This document shows, one piece after another, positions 1-7,774 of a stretch of DNA of 62,922 nt (position 1 is its first letter; every line of letters begins with the position of its first letter). Under the pieces are notes generated by a model, which saw only the letters and a program-made list of their open reading frames with translations, was not told the DNA's origin and ran no database searches. Made by a program: the position numbers and the translations under genes. Origin of the DNA: Thermoguttaceae bacterium (GTDB lineage Bacteria > Planctomycetota > Planctomycetia > Pirellulales > Thermoguttaceae); assembly GCA_017408405.1 (NCBI GenBank), contig JAFQUP010000142.1:1-62922 (forward strand), given 5' to 3'.

Positions 1-9
1 CAAAATTCC

Positions 10-38
10 TTGACAACACATTTCTCCCATATTACAAT
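10..38 (+). promoter_or_regulatory. Strong sigma70-like promoter of the GTPase operon
   Basis: A perfect -35 (TTGACA, 10-15) is followed by a 17-base spacer and a -10 of TACAAT (33-38). Transcription would start near base 45, leaving a leader of about 215 bases before the first gene at 261. It is the only good promoter seen upstream of the five GTPase-operon genes. Confidence 0.75.
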
Positions 39-43
39 ACGAC

Positions 44-84
44 TGTGGTAACGTTTACCTAAAATGTTTTTAGAGGTTACCACA
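44..84 (+). promoter_or_regulatory. Inverted repeat at the transcription start (operator or 5' mRNA hairpin)
   Basis: TGTGGTAAC at 44-52 is exactly complementary to GTTACCACA at 76-84, and an inner stem CTAAAA/TTTTAG lies at 59-64 and 68-73. GGTAA/TTACC half-sites occur at 47-51, 55-59 and 77-81. It sits exactly at the expected start of transcription, so it could bind a repressor as DNA or fold as a 5' stem-loop. The symmetry is seen directly; the regulatory role is inferred. Confidence 0.5.
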
Positions 85-260
85 TGTGGTTCAGCGCGCG
101 CCCCCCAAACCGCCGGACATAAAATCCTGGAAATTTTGGAAAATTCGAAAATTTTCTGTAACACTCCAGCGTTTATTGAAGTAAAGCTCTCTCTGTTTTC
201 ATGAACAGTGTTCTCAGGGCATTCGTTCACCATTAAAACACCAACATCCAGCAAATTATT

Positions 261-2255
261 ATGCAGTACATTCACCCTCAAAGTAACGAAGAACTGATTC
301 AGTGGGCCAATTCCCTTATGCGTCTCATGCGGAAAAGAGGAAACACTCAGGCCTCCGACCAAATTGCGGAGTGTTTAAAAAACTTCCAAAAAAACGTCTT
401 TACGATTGCGGTAATCGGTAAAGCGAAACGGGGAAAATCGACACTCATCAACGCGTTGCTCGGAAGACGCGATGACCTGCTCGCGCCGATCGACAAACTC
501 CCCGCCTCCAGCGCGATCACGCGATTTCGCTGGGGAAATGAGGAAAAGGCGGAAGTATTCTATCAGGATGGCAGAAGCGAGCGAATCAGCTGGAATTCGA
601 TTCGGAATTATGTCACGGAAGAATTTAACCGCCAAAACCAGAAAGCCGTCAGCATGGTCACGGTGGAAGGTCCTCTCAACGGTCTGCGCGAAAGAGTGGA
701 ACTGGTCGATACTCCCGGCGCGGCCTCAATTCACGAACACCACGACGCGATTCTTCATGCCTTTATTCCGCAGGCTGACGCGGTCATTTTTATCGTTACG
801 GCAAGAATGCCCTTTGACAACGATGAGCTTGAGCTTCTCCAGCACGTCAAAAAAGCCGACATATCCAAGATTTTCTTTGTCATCAACCGCGTCGATGAAA
901 TTGACGAAGAGGAAGACCTCATAAACGCCATTCAGCACAATCAGGCACTTTTAAGACAAAACGGCATCGAATGTGACACATTCTGGCAGATCAGCGCGAA
1001 GTACGCCTTCATGGGAAAACCTGGAAGCGGTCTGGAATCCCTGACCACGGCAATCGAGAATTTCATCGCCAGGGAAAGAATCTCAATCCAAAGGAAAAAA
1101 TTTGTCGCCCAGGTTTCGTCCATCGTTGAGCCGGAAACGCAGGCCATGGCGGTTACTCTGAGCAGCCTCAGCAAAACAGCCGAGGAGATCGATCAGGAAC
1201 TTAAAACCATTCAGGCGGAATACAAAAACATGGAAAAGAACCGGCTCAATCTGGAAAATAAATTCAATCAGGGCTGGAACGATGCCGTGAATGCCTTTCA
1301 GCGAAGTCTCCCAAACGCCGAAAACGCCGTTAGAAACAACATTCAGAACATCATAAACAATCACACCGTACTGGGAGTCTCCGGACTGGTGAAAAAGATC
1401 CCGACGCTGCTGATTCGAAACATCGAACAGACTCTCCAACCCATCACGGATGAATTCGAAAACAAAGCGCAGCAACTCTGCAATGACCTTCATGTCGGCT
1501 ATCCCGCGATCGAATTCTCGGAAAATAACCGTCTTGTTCTCAAACCACACGGGAAACTGGGGACCGTCATTACCGCGCTTGGCGGAATTGGAGCGGCTGC
1601 GGGAGGAGCGACTCTGATTTCCGCTGGGGCAACCGCGGCAGCAGGTATCGCGGCGGCAAACGCGTCCGCGGCGGCTGCGGCTGCGGCAGCGGCAACTGCG
1701 GCTACCGCGGCGGCTGAAGCCTCGGTCATGAGTACGGTCCTTTCCGGGCTTGCCGGGATAGGAACTTTCATATGCACTGGTAATCCCCTGCTCGCTGTTG
1801 GGGCCGGCGGAGCCGTTTCCGCGGCAACTGCCGGTGCTGGAACCGCGGCAACCGCAGCGGCGGGAACCACGGTTACCTATACGGCAACTCCACTCTGGGT
1901 CGCGCTCTCAGGCCCCGTCGGATGGACCATCGTGGGGATCGGCGTTGCCGCGGTCCCCCTCGCCTGGGCAATCTCAAAATCAAAACAAAAAGCAAAAATC
2001 CAAAGCGAGGTCGAAACGAAGATCTCCGAGATCTTCAACGCCGTGAAAAAAGAACGAATCCCCGAATTAAGGGAAATGAGCCGGCAAATCATTTCCGCCT
2101 TGCGGGATTCCTTCGAGCAAAAAAAGACAAACGTTCAGCAGGCTCTCGAAATGGTCCGAAACAATCGCCCTTCAAACTCAGAAGTCCGTGAACTCGAACA
2201 GCAAAGCCGTGAACTTCAGGATCTCATGGATCAGGTAAGGAAAGAATACGTATGA
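261..2255 (+). CDS. Dynamin-like GTPase with hydrophobic membrane region
   Basis: Large GTPase of the dynamin/TRAFAC type. The G1 P-loop GKAKRGKST is at residues 53-61, G3 DTPG at 150-153, G4 NRVD at 209-212 and a G5-like SAK at about 245. Residues 290-420 look helical, and residues 434-571 form a long Ala/Gly-rich hydrophobic region of the kind used by bacterial dynamins to insert in or sit on the membrane. A charged helical tail follows. At 664 residues it matches bacterial dynamin-like proteins. It is the first gene of a five-gene operon, and its stop overlaps the start of the next GTPase gene (ATGA), as expected for a co-translated pair. No strong Shine-Dalgarno is seen before ATG 261. 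Family membership is well supported; the biological role is inferred. Confidence 0.85.
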   Translation: MQYIHPQSNEELIQWANSLMRLMRKRGNTQASDQIAECLKNFQKNVFTIAVIGKAKRGKSTLINALLGRRDDLLAPIDKLPASSAITRFRWGNEEKAEVFYQDGRSERISWNSIRNYVTEEFNRQNQKAVSMVTVEGPLNGLRERVELVDTPGAASIHEHHDAILHAFIPQADAVIFIVTARMPFDNDELELLQHVKKADISKIFFVINRVDEIDEEEDLINAIQHNQALLRQNGIECDTFWQISAKYAFMGKPGSGLESLTTAIENFIARERISIQRKKFVAQVSSIVEPETQAMAVTLSSLSKTAEEIDQELKTIQAEYKNMEKNRLNLENKFNQGWNDAVNAFQRSLPNAENAVRNNIQNIINNHTVLGVSGLVKKIPTLLIRNIEQTLQPITDEFENKAQQLCNDLHVGYPAIEFSENNRLVLKPHGKLGTVITALGGIGAAAGGATLISAGATAAAGIAAANASAAAAAAAAATAATAAAEASVMSTVLSGLAGIGTFICTGNPLLAVGAGGAVSAATAGAGTAATAAAGTTVTYTATPLWVALSGPVGWTIVGIGVAAVPLAWAISKSKQKAKIQSEVETKISEIFNAVKKERIPELREMSRQIISALRDSFEQKKTNVQQALEMVRNNRPSNSEVRELEQQSRELQDLMDQVRKEYV

Positions 2256-3328
2256 TCGAAAAGCATGAAATCGGTGAAATTCTTCGTGAATTCATCATTT
2301 TTCTTCAGGAATCAATGGATTTCCACAAGCAGGACCCCAAGATCCGGGAGACATTCAGCGATGCCGTCAAGCGCGCGGCCTTCATCAATCACAGCCTCAA
2401 ACTTGACGAGGATCGATACGTCATTGGACTCGTGGGGGCGTCAAACGTCGGAAAATCGACATTGCTGAACGCCATGTTCGGTGAAAACGTGGCTCCGCGC
2501 AGAAACGGACCGTGCACTGCCGTCCCGATTGAATTCGAGTACGGAACCGCCCTGAACGTCCGCGTTTACTTCTCCAGAGCGCTGAATCGCCCGGTATGGA
2601 ACTGTTCCACGCCGGATCAGGTTCATGAGAGACTTTCAGCCCTTGCCGACGATTCCGGGGCCGAACAGAGCCGAATGATTGAAAGGATCGTCGTTGAGTG
2701 CCCCAATCCTCTGCTCGAGACCGGCATCATCATCGGAGACACGCCCGGTTTTGGCGCCGCGCAGCTGGAAGGAGCTGAAGGAAGTCACGAGGAAGCTCTC
2801 AAAAACTATCTCGCAAACTCCGTCTTTCGTGTCTTCTGGGTCGTTCTGGCGGAACAGGGTATCGGAAAAACGGAATTCGACTTTTACGAAAAATACTTCC
2901 AGGCTGCCTGCTGCGACATCATCGTCACGGGAAGCGAAGACTGGAACGCGGAGGAAAGATCCCGTTTTCGCGAACGTTTCCTCCCAAAACTCAAAAATCC
3001 CCAGACTCGATTCCACTTCGTTTCGGGAAAACAGGGACTCAACGCGCTGAAAAGGAATGACCAGGAAGAATACCGCCTCTCCGGAATCCCCGCGCTGCGC
3101 GATATGATCATTAACGCGAACCTCCCGAAAAATTACCTGGAGAACATCGTCGCGGACATCCTCCGTTTATGCGAAGACCTGGTCTACTGGCTCAATCAGT
3201 ACTCCCGGAAAAATCGCCCTCCCATTCACGGATGGTGGAGACCCGACAGCCTCTTTCGATGGAAAACCGCGCTGTTCGGCAATCCAATAAAACACCTCAT
3301 TGACAATGAACTCAACAAAATAAAGTAA
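2252..3328 (+). CDS. Second dynamin-like GTPase (short partner)
   Basis: A 358-residue GTPase with P-loop GASNVGKST at 62-70, a G2-like Thr in PCTAV near 89, and DTPG at 163-166. The G4 position is degenerate: after a hydrophobic strand it reads VTGSED (225-230) in place of NKxD. Unlike its upstream partner it has no hydrophobic insertion and ends in a short basic, aromatic tail. The start codon overlaps the stop of the first dynamin gene by four bases, so the two are probably made in fixed ratio and may form a heteromer, as other tandem bacterial dynamins do. Loss of canonical G4 suggests altered nucleotide specificity or a mainly structural role; this is inference. Confidence 0.8.
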   Translation: MIEKHEIGEILREFIIFLQESMDFHKQDPKIRETFSDAVKRAAFINHSLKLDEDRYVIGLVGASNVGKSTLLNAMFGENVAPRRNGPCTAVPIEFEYGTALNVRVYFSRALNRPVWNCSTPDQVHERLSALADDSGAEQSRMIERIVVECPNPLLETGIIIGDTPGFGAAQLEGAEGSHEEALKNYLANSVFRVFWVVLAEQGIGKTEFDFYEKYFQAACCDIIVTGSEDWNAEERSRFRERFLPKLKNPQTRFHFVSGKQGLNALKRNDQEEYRLSGIPALRDMIINANLPKNYLENIVADILRLCEDLVYWLNQYSRKNRPPIHGWWRPDSLFRWKTALFGNPIKHLIDNELNKIK

Positions 3329-3386
3329 ACAAAAATACTTTCCCATATTCCTGACCACAATCACCTTTTTAACCCAGCAGAAAATT

Positions 3387-4496
3387 ATGTCATACACACC
3401 ATCCATCGCCATCATGGGACTGGAAGCCTCCGGAAAAACGGTACTCATGACCGTCATGGCCAAAAAACTTTCGCAAACTTCCAATCGTGGATACTTTCTC
3501 GATCCGATCGGACTGAGAACCATGAAATACATCGAAAGAAACTGGGCTATTCTCCAAGGCAACGAATGGCCCGCCTCCACTCCGCCGGGTGAAATGTTCA
3601 AACTGAAATGGAATTTCCATGTGCAGACAGGAAGATCAACCTGCGAAACCGCCTCTCTTCAGATGATCGACTTTGCCGGACAGGATCTCCGACAGCTCTT
3701 CACCTCCGAGGAATACGAAGGAAATTTCAGCAATATCCCCCAGCATTTCCGGCCGCTCATGGAATATCTCGCCCACGCGGACATCCTGCTCGTCGTCCTT
3801 AATATCAAGGACTACTGCGGAGAAACCGACACCATGCGGAAAATCGACAACCAGGCCGCCCTTAAAAACGCGCTGGATCATCTCGCCCGACATAAACACA
3901 AGAAAATCGCTTTTGTTTTCACCCAGATGGACCAGTACGAGGGATTCATCCAGCAATACGGTGGCCTTGAAAACTTCTGCGGAAGAGAACTTTCATATCT
4001 CCGCAATTCTTACATGAACGGTGTTAATGCCTGCTTTTCCGTCTCGGCTGTAAACCAGACCGAAACACGTGAAATGAGCGACGGTTCCTTCCAGCGCGTT
4101 CCCGTTTACGGTTTCAAATCCAAAGGACTCGTTGAACTGGGGGATTGGCTCGCGAAAGAAGTAAAAGAAGTAAATAAAAACAAAGCTGCCGAAGCCGAAA
4201 GAAAAAGACAGGAACAGATACGAAGACAGCAGGAACAGGAACAGATACGAAGACAGCAGGAACAGGAACAGATACGAAGACAGCAGGAAGAGGAGATACC
4301 GCAAGAGGTATTACAGGAGCTAAGAAAATCAACCCACGTGGGTAACGTTATGAATTACGTTTCGATTCCGATAATAATTTTCGGAATACTTTTGCTTCGA
4401 ATCGGATGGTCGTTTTTGCCTGCTATCATTACATCAGTCATAGGGTCAATGATAGTAATGCGTATCATAGCTGAATTAACTTACGAGGAGAATTAA
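3387..4496 (+). CDS. Small GTPase with coiled-coil repeats and C-terminal membrane hairpin
   Basis: Residues 5-255 form a P-loop GTPase domain: G1 GLEASGKT (11-18), G3-like DFAGQD (95-100), G4 TQMD (179-182) and SAVN (about 220) at the G5 position. A Gln/Arg/Glu-rich segment holds three 9-residue repeats (about 276-302) and is followed by two membrane segments (about 324-341 and 343-361). It is a close paralog of the next gene over the first 255 residues. The domain resembles the bacterial double-GTPase (DO-GTPase2-like) families described with GTPase-centred conflict operons, a resemblance judged by eye. The 2-base gap to the next gene, whose ribosome site lies inside this reading frame, implies co-translation. 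Confidence 0.75.
   Translation: MSYTPSIAIMGLEASGKTVLMTVMAKKLSQTSNRGYFLDPIGLRTMKYIERNWAILQGNEWPASTPPGEMFKLKWNFHVQTGRSTCETASLQMIDFAGQDLRQLFTSEEYEGNFSNIPQHFRPLMEYLAHADILLVVLNIKDYCGETDTMRKIDNQAALKNALDHLARHKHKKIAFVFTQMDQYEGFIQQYGGLENFCGRELSYLRNSYMNGVNACFSVSAVNQTETREMSDGSFQRVPVYGFKSKGLVELGDWLAKEVKEVNKNKAAEAERKRQEQIRRQQEQEQIRRQQEQEQIRRQQEEEIPQEVLQELRKSTHVGNVMNYVSIPIIIFGILLLRIGWSFLPAIITSVIGSMIVMRIIAELTYEEN
4212..4292 (+). repeat. Three tandem 27-bp coding repeats
   Basis: Three near-identical 27-base units (4212-4238, 4239-4265, 4266-4292) encode the EQIRRQQEQ coiled-coil segment that links the GTPase domain to the membrane hairpin. Near-identity at the DNA level suggests the linker length can vary by slippage. 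Confidence 0.85.
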
Positions 4497-4498
4497 TC

Positions 4499-5800
4499 AT
4501 GACAACCCCAACCATCGCCATCGTCGGACTTGAAGCGTCCGGCAAAACCGTATTAATGACGGCTCTGGCGCGTAAACTGGCGCAAACGTCCTCACGCGGC
4601 TATTTTCTGGACCCGATCGGCAACCGAACGATCAAATACATTGAAAAGAACTGGGCGATCCTTCAAAGCGGCGACTGGCCTGCCTCCACGCCGCCCGGTG
4701 AAATGTTCAAACTGAAATGGAATTTCCACGTTCAGAACGGAAAATCCGCCTGCGAAACCGCCTCTCTTCAGATGATCGACGCGGCAGGGCAGGATATGCG
4801 CCAGCTTTTTTCTGACGAAAGCGTTCTTGAACAGCTTCCGGAGCACTTCCGCCCGCTCGTTCAATACATGCAGAACGCCTCGATCCTGCTGGTCGTGCTG
4901 AATATCAAAGACTACATTGGGGAAGGCGACACCACAAGAAAAATCGAGAATCAGGCCGCCCTCAAATACGCTCTGGACGTGCTGCAGAAGAGCAATCGGC
5001 GTGCCGCGCTCATTTTCACCCAGATGGACCAGTACAGCGAATTCATCGACAGCCGCGGCGGACTGGAAAATTTCTGCCGGGAAGAATTGCCGTACATTTA
5101 CAACGCGTACGTTTCCAGCCAAAAAAATCCCCTGATCGGCGTCGCCGCCGTCAACAGAACGGAAGTCCGAGAAATGTCCGACGGAACCTTCCAGCGCGTT
5201 CCCGCCCCAGGATTTGACTCCGACGGACTCGAACAAATCGGCGACTGGCTCGCCGCGCGGGTACTGGAACTCTGCCAGCAGGAAAAAGCAAAGGAAAAAG
5301 CTGAAAAATTCCGTCTGGAACAGGAAAGGAAGCAAAGGGAAAGAGAACAGAATCAAACACAAGAGAATGTTTCCCCCCCTTGGGGCAGTATCATCACTTT
5401 CCTTGCGATCGTTGGAATCATCATCGCCGTAATTGTCGCAAACCTTGGTGGAAGTGGCGAAAGCAGCGATGGAGGCGGTTTTAGCAGCTTTGTTCCGCCG
5501 CCGCCCAAGCCGCCGGTCGTTTCAGCGGTAAGCGCAACCAATACCTGCAATACAGGTATTTTTGACTGTTGGTCACATCACGCAGAAATATCCTGCATGG
5601 TATTCAACCCTGATAAAAGCGCGAATATCAAAATTACCGCCTACATGATGACTTCGACCGGATACCTCCAAAAAAGGGAACAAAGTGTTTATATCGAGCA
5701 AAATCATTTTTACTCCGCTCAGTTTTACTTTAATAACCTCAACTTCTGTCCCAAGAAACAGAAGTGGTATGGAGAAGTCACTGCCGAACGGCTTGATTAA
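4499..5800 (+). CDS. Small GTPase with one membrane span and an exported Cys-containing domain
   Basis: Paralog of the preceding gene. G1 GLEASGKT is at 10-17, DAAGQD at 94-99 and TQMD at 174-177, followed by a charged coiled coil (about 255-290). Here the tail differs: a single membrane span (about 297-316), a Gly/Ser and poly-Pro linker (PPPPKPP), then a roughly 90-residue domain with four Cys (350, 357, 366 and one near 415) that should lie outside the cytoplasm. The start is supported by AGGAGA directly upstream, inside the end of the previous gene. The layout suggests a cytoplasmic GTPase wired to an extracytoplasmic sensor or anchor; that is inference. Confidence 0.75.
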   Translation: MTTPTIAIVGLEASGKTVLMTALARKLAQTSSRGYFLDPIGNRTIKYIEKNWAILQSGDWPASTPPGEMFKLKWNFHVQNGKSACETASLQMIDAAGQDMRQLFSDESVLEQLPEHFRPLVQYMQNASILLVVLNIKDYIGEGDTTRKIENQAALKYALDVLQKSNRRAALIFTQMDQYSEFIDSRGGLENFCREELPYIYNAYVSSQKNPLIGVAAVNRTEVREMSDGTFQRVPAPGFDSDGLEQIGDWLAARVLELCQQEKAKEKAEKFRLEQERKQREREQNQTQENVSPPWGSIITFLAIVGIIIAVIVANLGGSGESSDGGGFSSFVPPPPKPPVVSAVSATNTCNTGIFDCWSHHAEISCMVFNPDKSANIKITAYMMTSTGYLQKREQSVYIEQNHFYSAQFYFNNLNFCPKKQKWYGEVTAERLD

Positions 5801-5847
5801 ACCTTTACCCTCACGCAAACCTTAACATTTTCCCAAAGGAACGATTT

Positions 5848-7002
5848 ATGAATATTCACTACGCGCTTTACGACCCGTCCTACCCTGCTCCCGGCGGCGG
5901 ATACTGGACGTGGCGATCCTCGAAAATTTACCCTGGAGAGCTGGACTCGCTTTACTACGACTTTTTGCGGAAAAATCTGGCGGAGTCTCCCAACTCGCTG
6001 ACACCGCGGGACCTTCACGGCGGCGTGGTCGTTCTGCCGGATTGGCTCGTCGTCTACCGTTTCTTCAACGGCGGAAGAGACACGCACAACCGACCCGGAC
6101 GATACGTCATTTTAACCGGCTGGATCCCAAGAAACGAAACACCCGCGGAAGAAATTTTGTCTTTTTGGGAACTGGAAGCGTTTCAGGAACTTGCCCAAAC
6201 CGTTCCGCCCTGCCCCGTACCCGAACAAGAGCTGGAAGAACATCTGCCGGCCGGACGATATGCTGATTTTACTTCCGCGGCGGCACCGAAACCCGGCCTT
6301 TATCCTCCCGGATCCTCCGTCACGTCCGCAATGCGTGACATACTCGCTCTGAGTACTCAAGGCTCCTGGAAAGAAAGCAAATACCATCTCACATTCCATC
6401 TGGACAACCAAAACGAACGAATTGAACTCCACGAGATAAAAACCCCGCCAAAACCAACCCCCAAACCGGATTTCTCACCGACCGTCTCCAGCCCCAAATC
6501 GTACGCCTCATACGAGGAAAAAACATATGTCTCGCCGCGAATGCCCGTCCCGGCAAGAGAAAGCCGTCCCATGCCTCAACGCCGGTCCCGCTTTACCCTG
6601 GCGGAAAAAATGCAGCTCTGCCTTATCGCTCTTTTGACGTTACTGGCATGCGGCCTGTTTTTATCAAAACTTAAGTTCCCCGAACAACCGGAAACGCCCC
6701 CAGTCCATGTCTCGACAGCCGTTTCACCCCCGGAACAACCGAAAACGCCCCCAGTCCATGTCTCGACAGCCGTTTCACCCCCGAAGGAATCGCGTAATCC
6801 TTCACCCCGCACCATTCCAGATGAAATAGTGAAAGCGTGGGAGGATTTCGCAAACGCGATTCAGAAGAAAAAAGCCAAGGAAGAGCTTCTGGAAAGAATT
6901 GACGAATACGCGGACAAATTCATCAATTCGTCTCACCGGAAGAATGAAGAGGAAACTTCCTCTTCTCCTGTCCCTCACCCAGTCAGGAAGCCAATAGATT
7001 AA
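5848..7002 (+). CDS. GTPase-operon membrane protein, possible GAP1-like N-terminal domain
   Basis: Residues 1-200 form a globular domain opening HYALYDPSYPAPGGGYW and containing a GRD...GRPGRY stretch (76-86). This pattern recalls the N-terminal domain of GTPase-associated protein 1 (GAP1) described beside small GTPases in predicted conflict systems. I offer it as a hypothesis only. A Pro-rich linker (200-245), one membrane span (about 254-275), two identical-length 17-residue Pro-rich repeats (278-311) and a charged helical C-terminus follow. AAAGGAA before the ATG supports the start. It is the last gene of the operon, 47 bases after the second small GTPase, and is followed by a terminator-like hairpin. 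Confidence 0.55.
   Translation: MNIHYALYDPSYPAPGGGYWTWRSSKIYPGELDSLYYDFLRKNLAESPNSLTPRDLHGGVVVLPDWLVVYRFFNGGRDTHNRPGRYVILTGWIPRNETPAEEILSFWELEAFQELAQTVPPCPVPEQELEEHLPAGRYADFTSAAAPKPGLYPPGSSVTSAMRDILALSTQGSWKESKYHLTFHLDNQNERIELHEIKTPPKPTPKPDFSPTVSSPKSYASYEEKTYVSPRMPVPARESRPMPQRRSRFTLAEKMQLCLIALLTLLACGLFLSKLKFPEQPETPPVHVSTAVSPPEQPKTPPVHVSTAVSPPKESRNPSPRTIPDEIVKAWEDFANAIQKKKAKEELLERIDEYADKFINSSHRKNEEETSSSPVPHPVRKPID
6679..6780 (+). repeat. Two tandem 51-bp coding repeats
   Basis: Units at 6679-6729 and 6730-6780 are almost identical and encode a 17-residue Pro/Val-rich segment just after the membrane span, so the repeat would lie on the far side of the membrane from the N-terminal domain. Confidence 0.85.
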
Positions 7003-7010
7003 ACCGCTCA

Positions 7011-7040
7011 AGGGCGGGAAGTTCCCGCGCTTCTCGCCCT
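7011..7040. terminator. Hairpin between convergent genes
   Basis: AGGGCG (7011-7016) can pair with CGCCCT (7035-7040), and a competing inner palindrome GCGGGAA/TTCCCGC lies at 7014-7020 and 7022-7028. It sits between the end of the GTPase operon and the stop codon of the convergent reductase gene. There is no long T-run, so efficiency is uncertain. Confidence 0.45.
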
Positions 7041-7575
7041 AAACTCCTTTCCCCATCTCAAACGCCTGTTTCATCGCTTCTGTTTTCTTCAGGACGTCTC
7101 CTTTATCCTGCACATCACCGACAAGTAAAACTCCTTTTTCCTCACACTCCTCAAAACAGTCACGGGTGCATCCGCGGAGCGATTCCGCCGTCAGCTCAAG
7201 ATTCTCAACATTCGGATCCCAGGCCGTCGCCAGGAAATAAATGTCCGCTCGAACCTCGGTATAAACCGGAACAAGCCGGTCAATAAAGACCTTCATCTGC
7301 CCGGACATTGTGTAGAAATAAACCGGCGTAGCCAATACCAGCACATCCGCCTGACGAACCTTTTCCGCAAGCTCATTCATTCCGTCGTTCTGGAAACACT
7401 TCCCCGTTTTCGTGCAGGCGTAGCACCCCTGACAATAGCCGAGCCTCATCTCATTCAGACGCACGATTTCCGTCTGATTCCCCGCCGACTCCGCTCCCCG
7501 GGCAAACTCACGCGCCAAAAGTTCTGAATTCCCCTCTTTTCGCGGTGAGGACGAAATAATAAGCACTTTTTTCAT
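7039..7575 (-). CDS. Flavodoxin-like NAD(P)H-dependent FMN reductase / iron-sulfur flavoprotein
   Basis: A 178-residue flavodoxin-fold protein. The FMN phosphate loop SSSPRKEGNS is at residues 8-17, a Cys cluster GCYACTKTGKC at about 50-60, and TPVYFYTMSGQMKVFIDR at about 84-101 is the conserved flavin-binding segment of the NADPH-dependent FMN reductase family. It should transfer electrons from NAD(P)H to flavin or an organic acceptor in the cytoplasm. AAGGAGA lies just before the ATG and a consensus promoter lies at 7649-7677, so it is a single-gene unit. Confidence 0.85.
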   Translation of the reverse strand: MKKVLIISSSPRKEGNSELLAREFARGAESAGNQTEIVRLNEMRLGYCQGCYACTKTGKCFQNDGMNELAEKVRQADVLVLATPVYFYTMSGQMKVFIDRLVPVYTEVRADIYFLATAWDPNVENLELTAESLRGCTRDCFEECEEKGVLLVGDVQDKGDVLKKTEAMKQAFEMGKGV

Positions 7576-7648
7576 TCAAATCTCTCCTTAAAATCTCTGG
7601 TCAAACACTCTCCGGCACTTCCACGGTCCGCGAAAACACCGATACGCG

Positions 7649-7677
7649 ATTTTAACCTTTTCCTCTCTTCCTGTCAA
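7649..7677 (-). promoter_or_regulatory. Sigma70-like promoter of the flavin reductase gene
   Basis: On the minus strand a perfect TTGACA (7672-7677), a 17-base spacer and TAAAAT (7649-7654) predict a start near 7642, about 65 bases before the reductase ATG at 7575. Confidence 0.75.
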
Positions 7678-7696
7678 GAGCGTTGAGGCTTTTTTC

Positions 7697-7734
7697 AAAA
7701 TAAAAACCGGCAGGAGCCGAAACTTCTGCCGGTT
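7697..7734 (-). terminator. Intrinsic terminator of the giant surface-protein gene
   Basis: On the minus strand a perfect 9-bp stem AACCGGCAG/CTGCCGGTT (7726-7734 and 7705-7713) is followed by a T-rich run. It lies 40 bases after the stop of the 4895-codon gene. Confidence 0.85.
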
Positions 7735-7774
7735 ACCGATTATCTCTCACGCGGAGCACCCCGCGAAAAGACCG

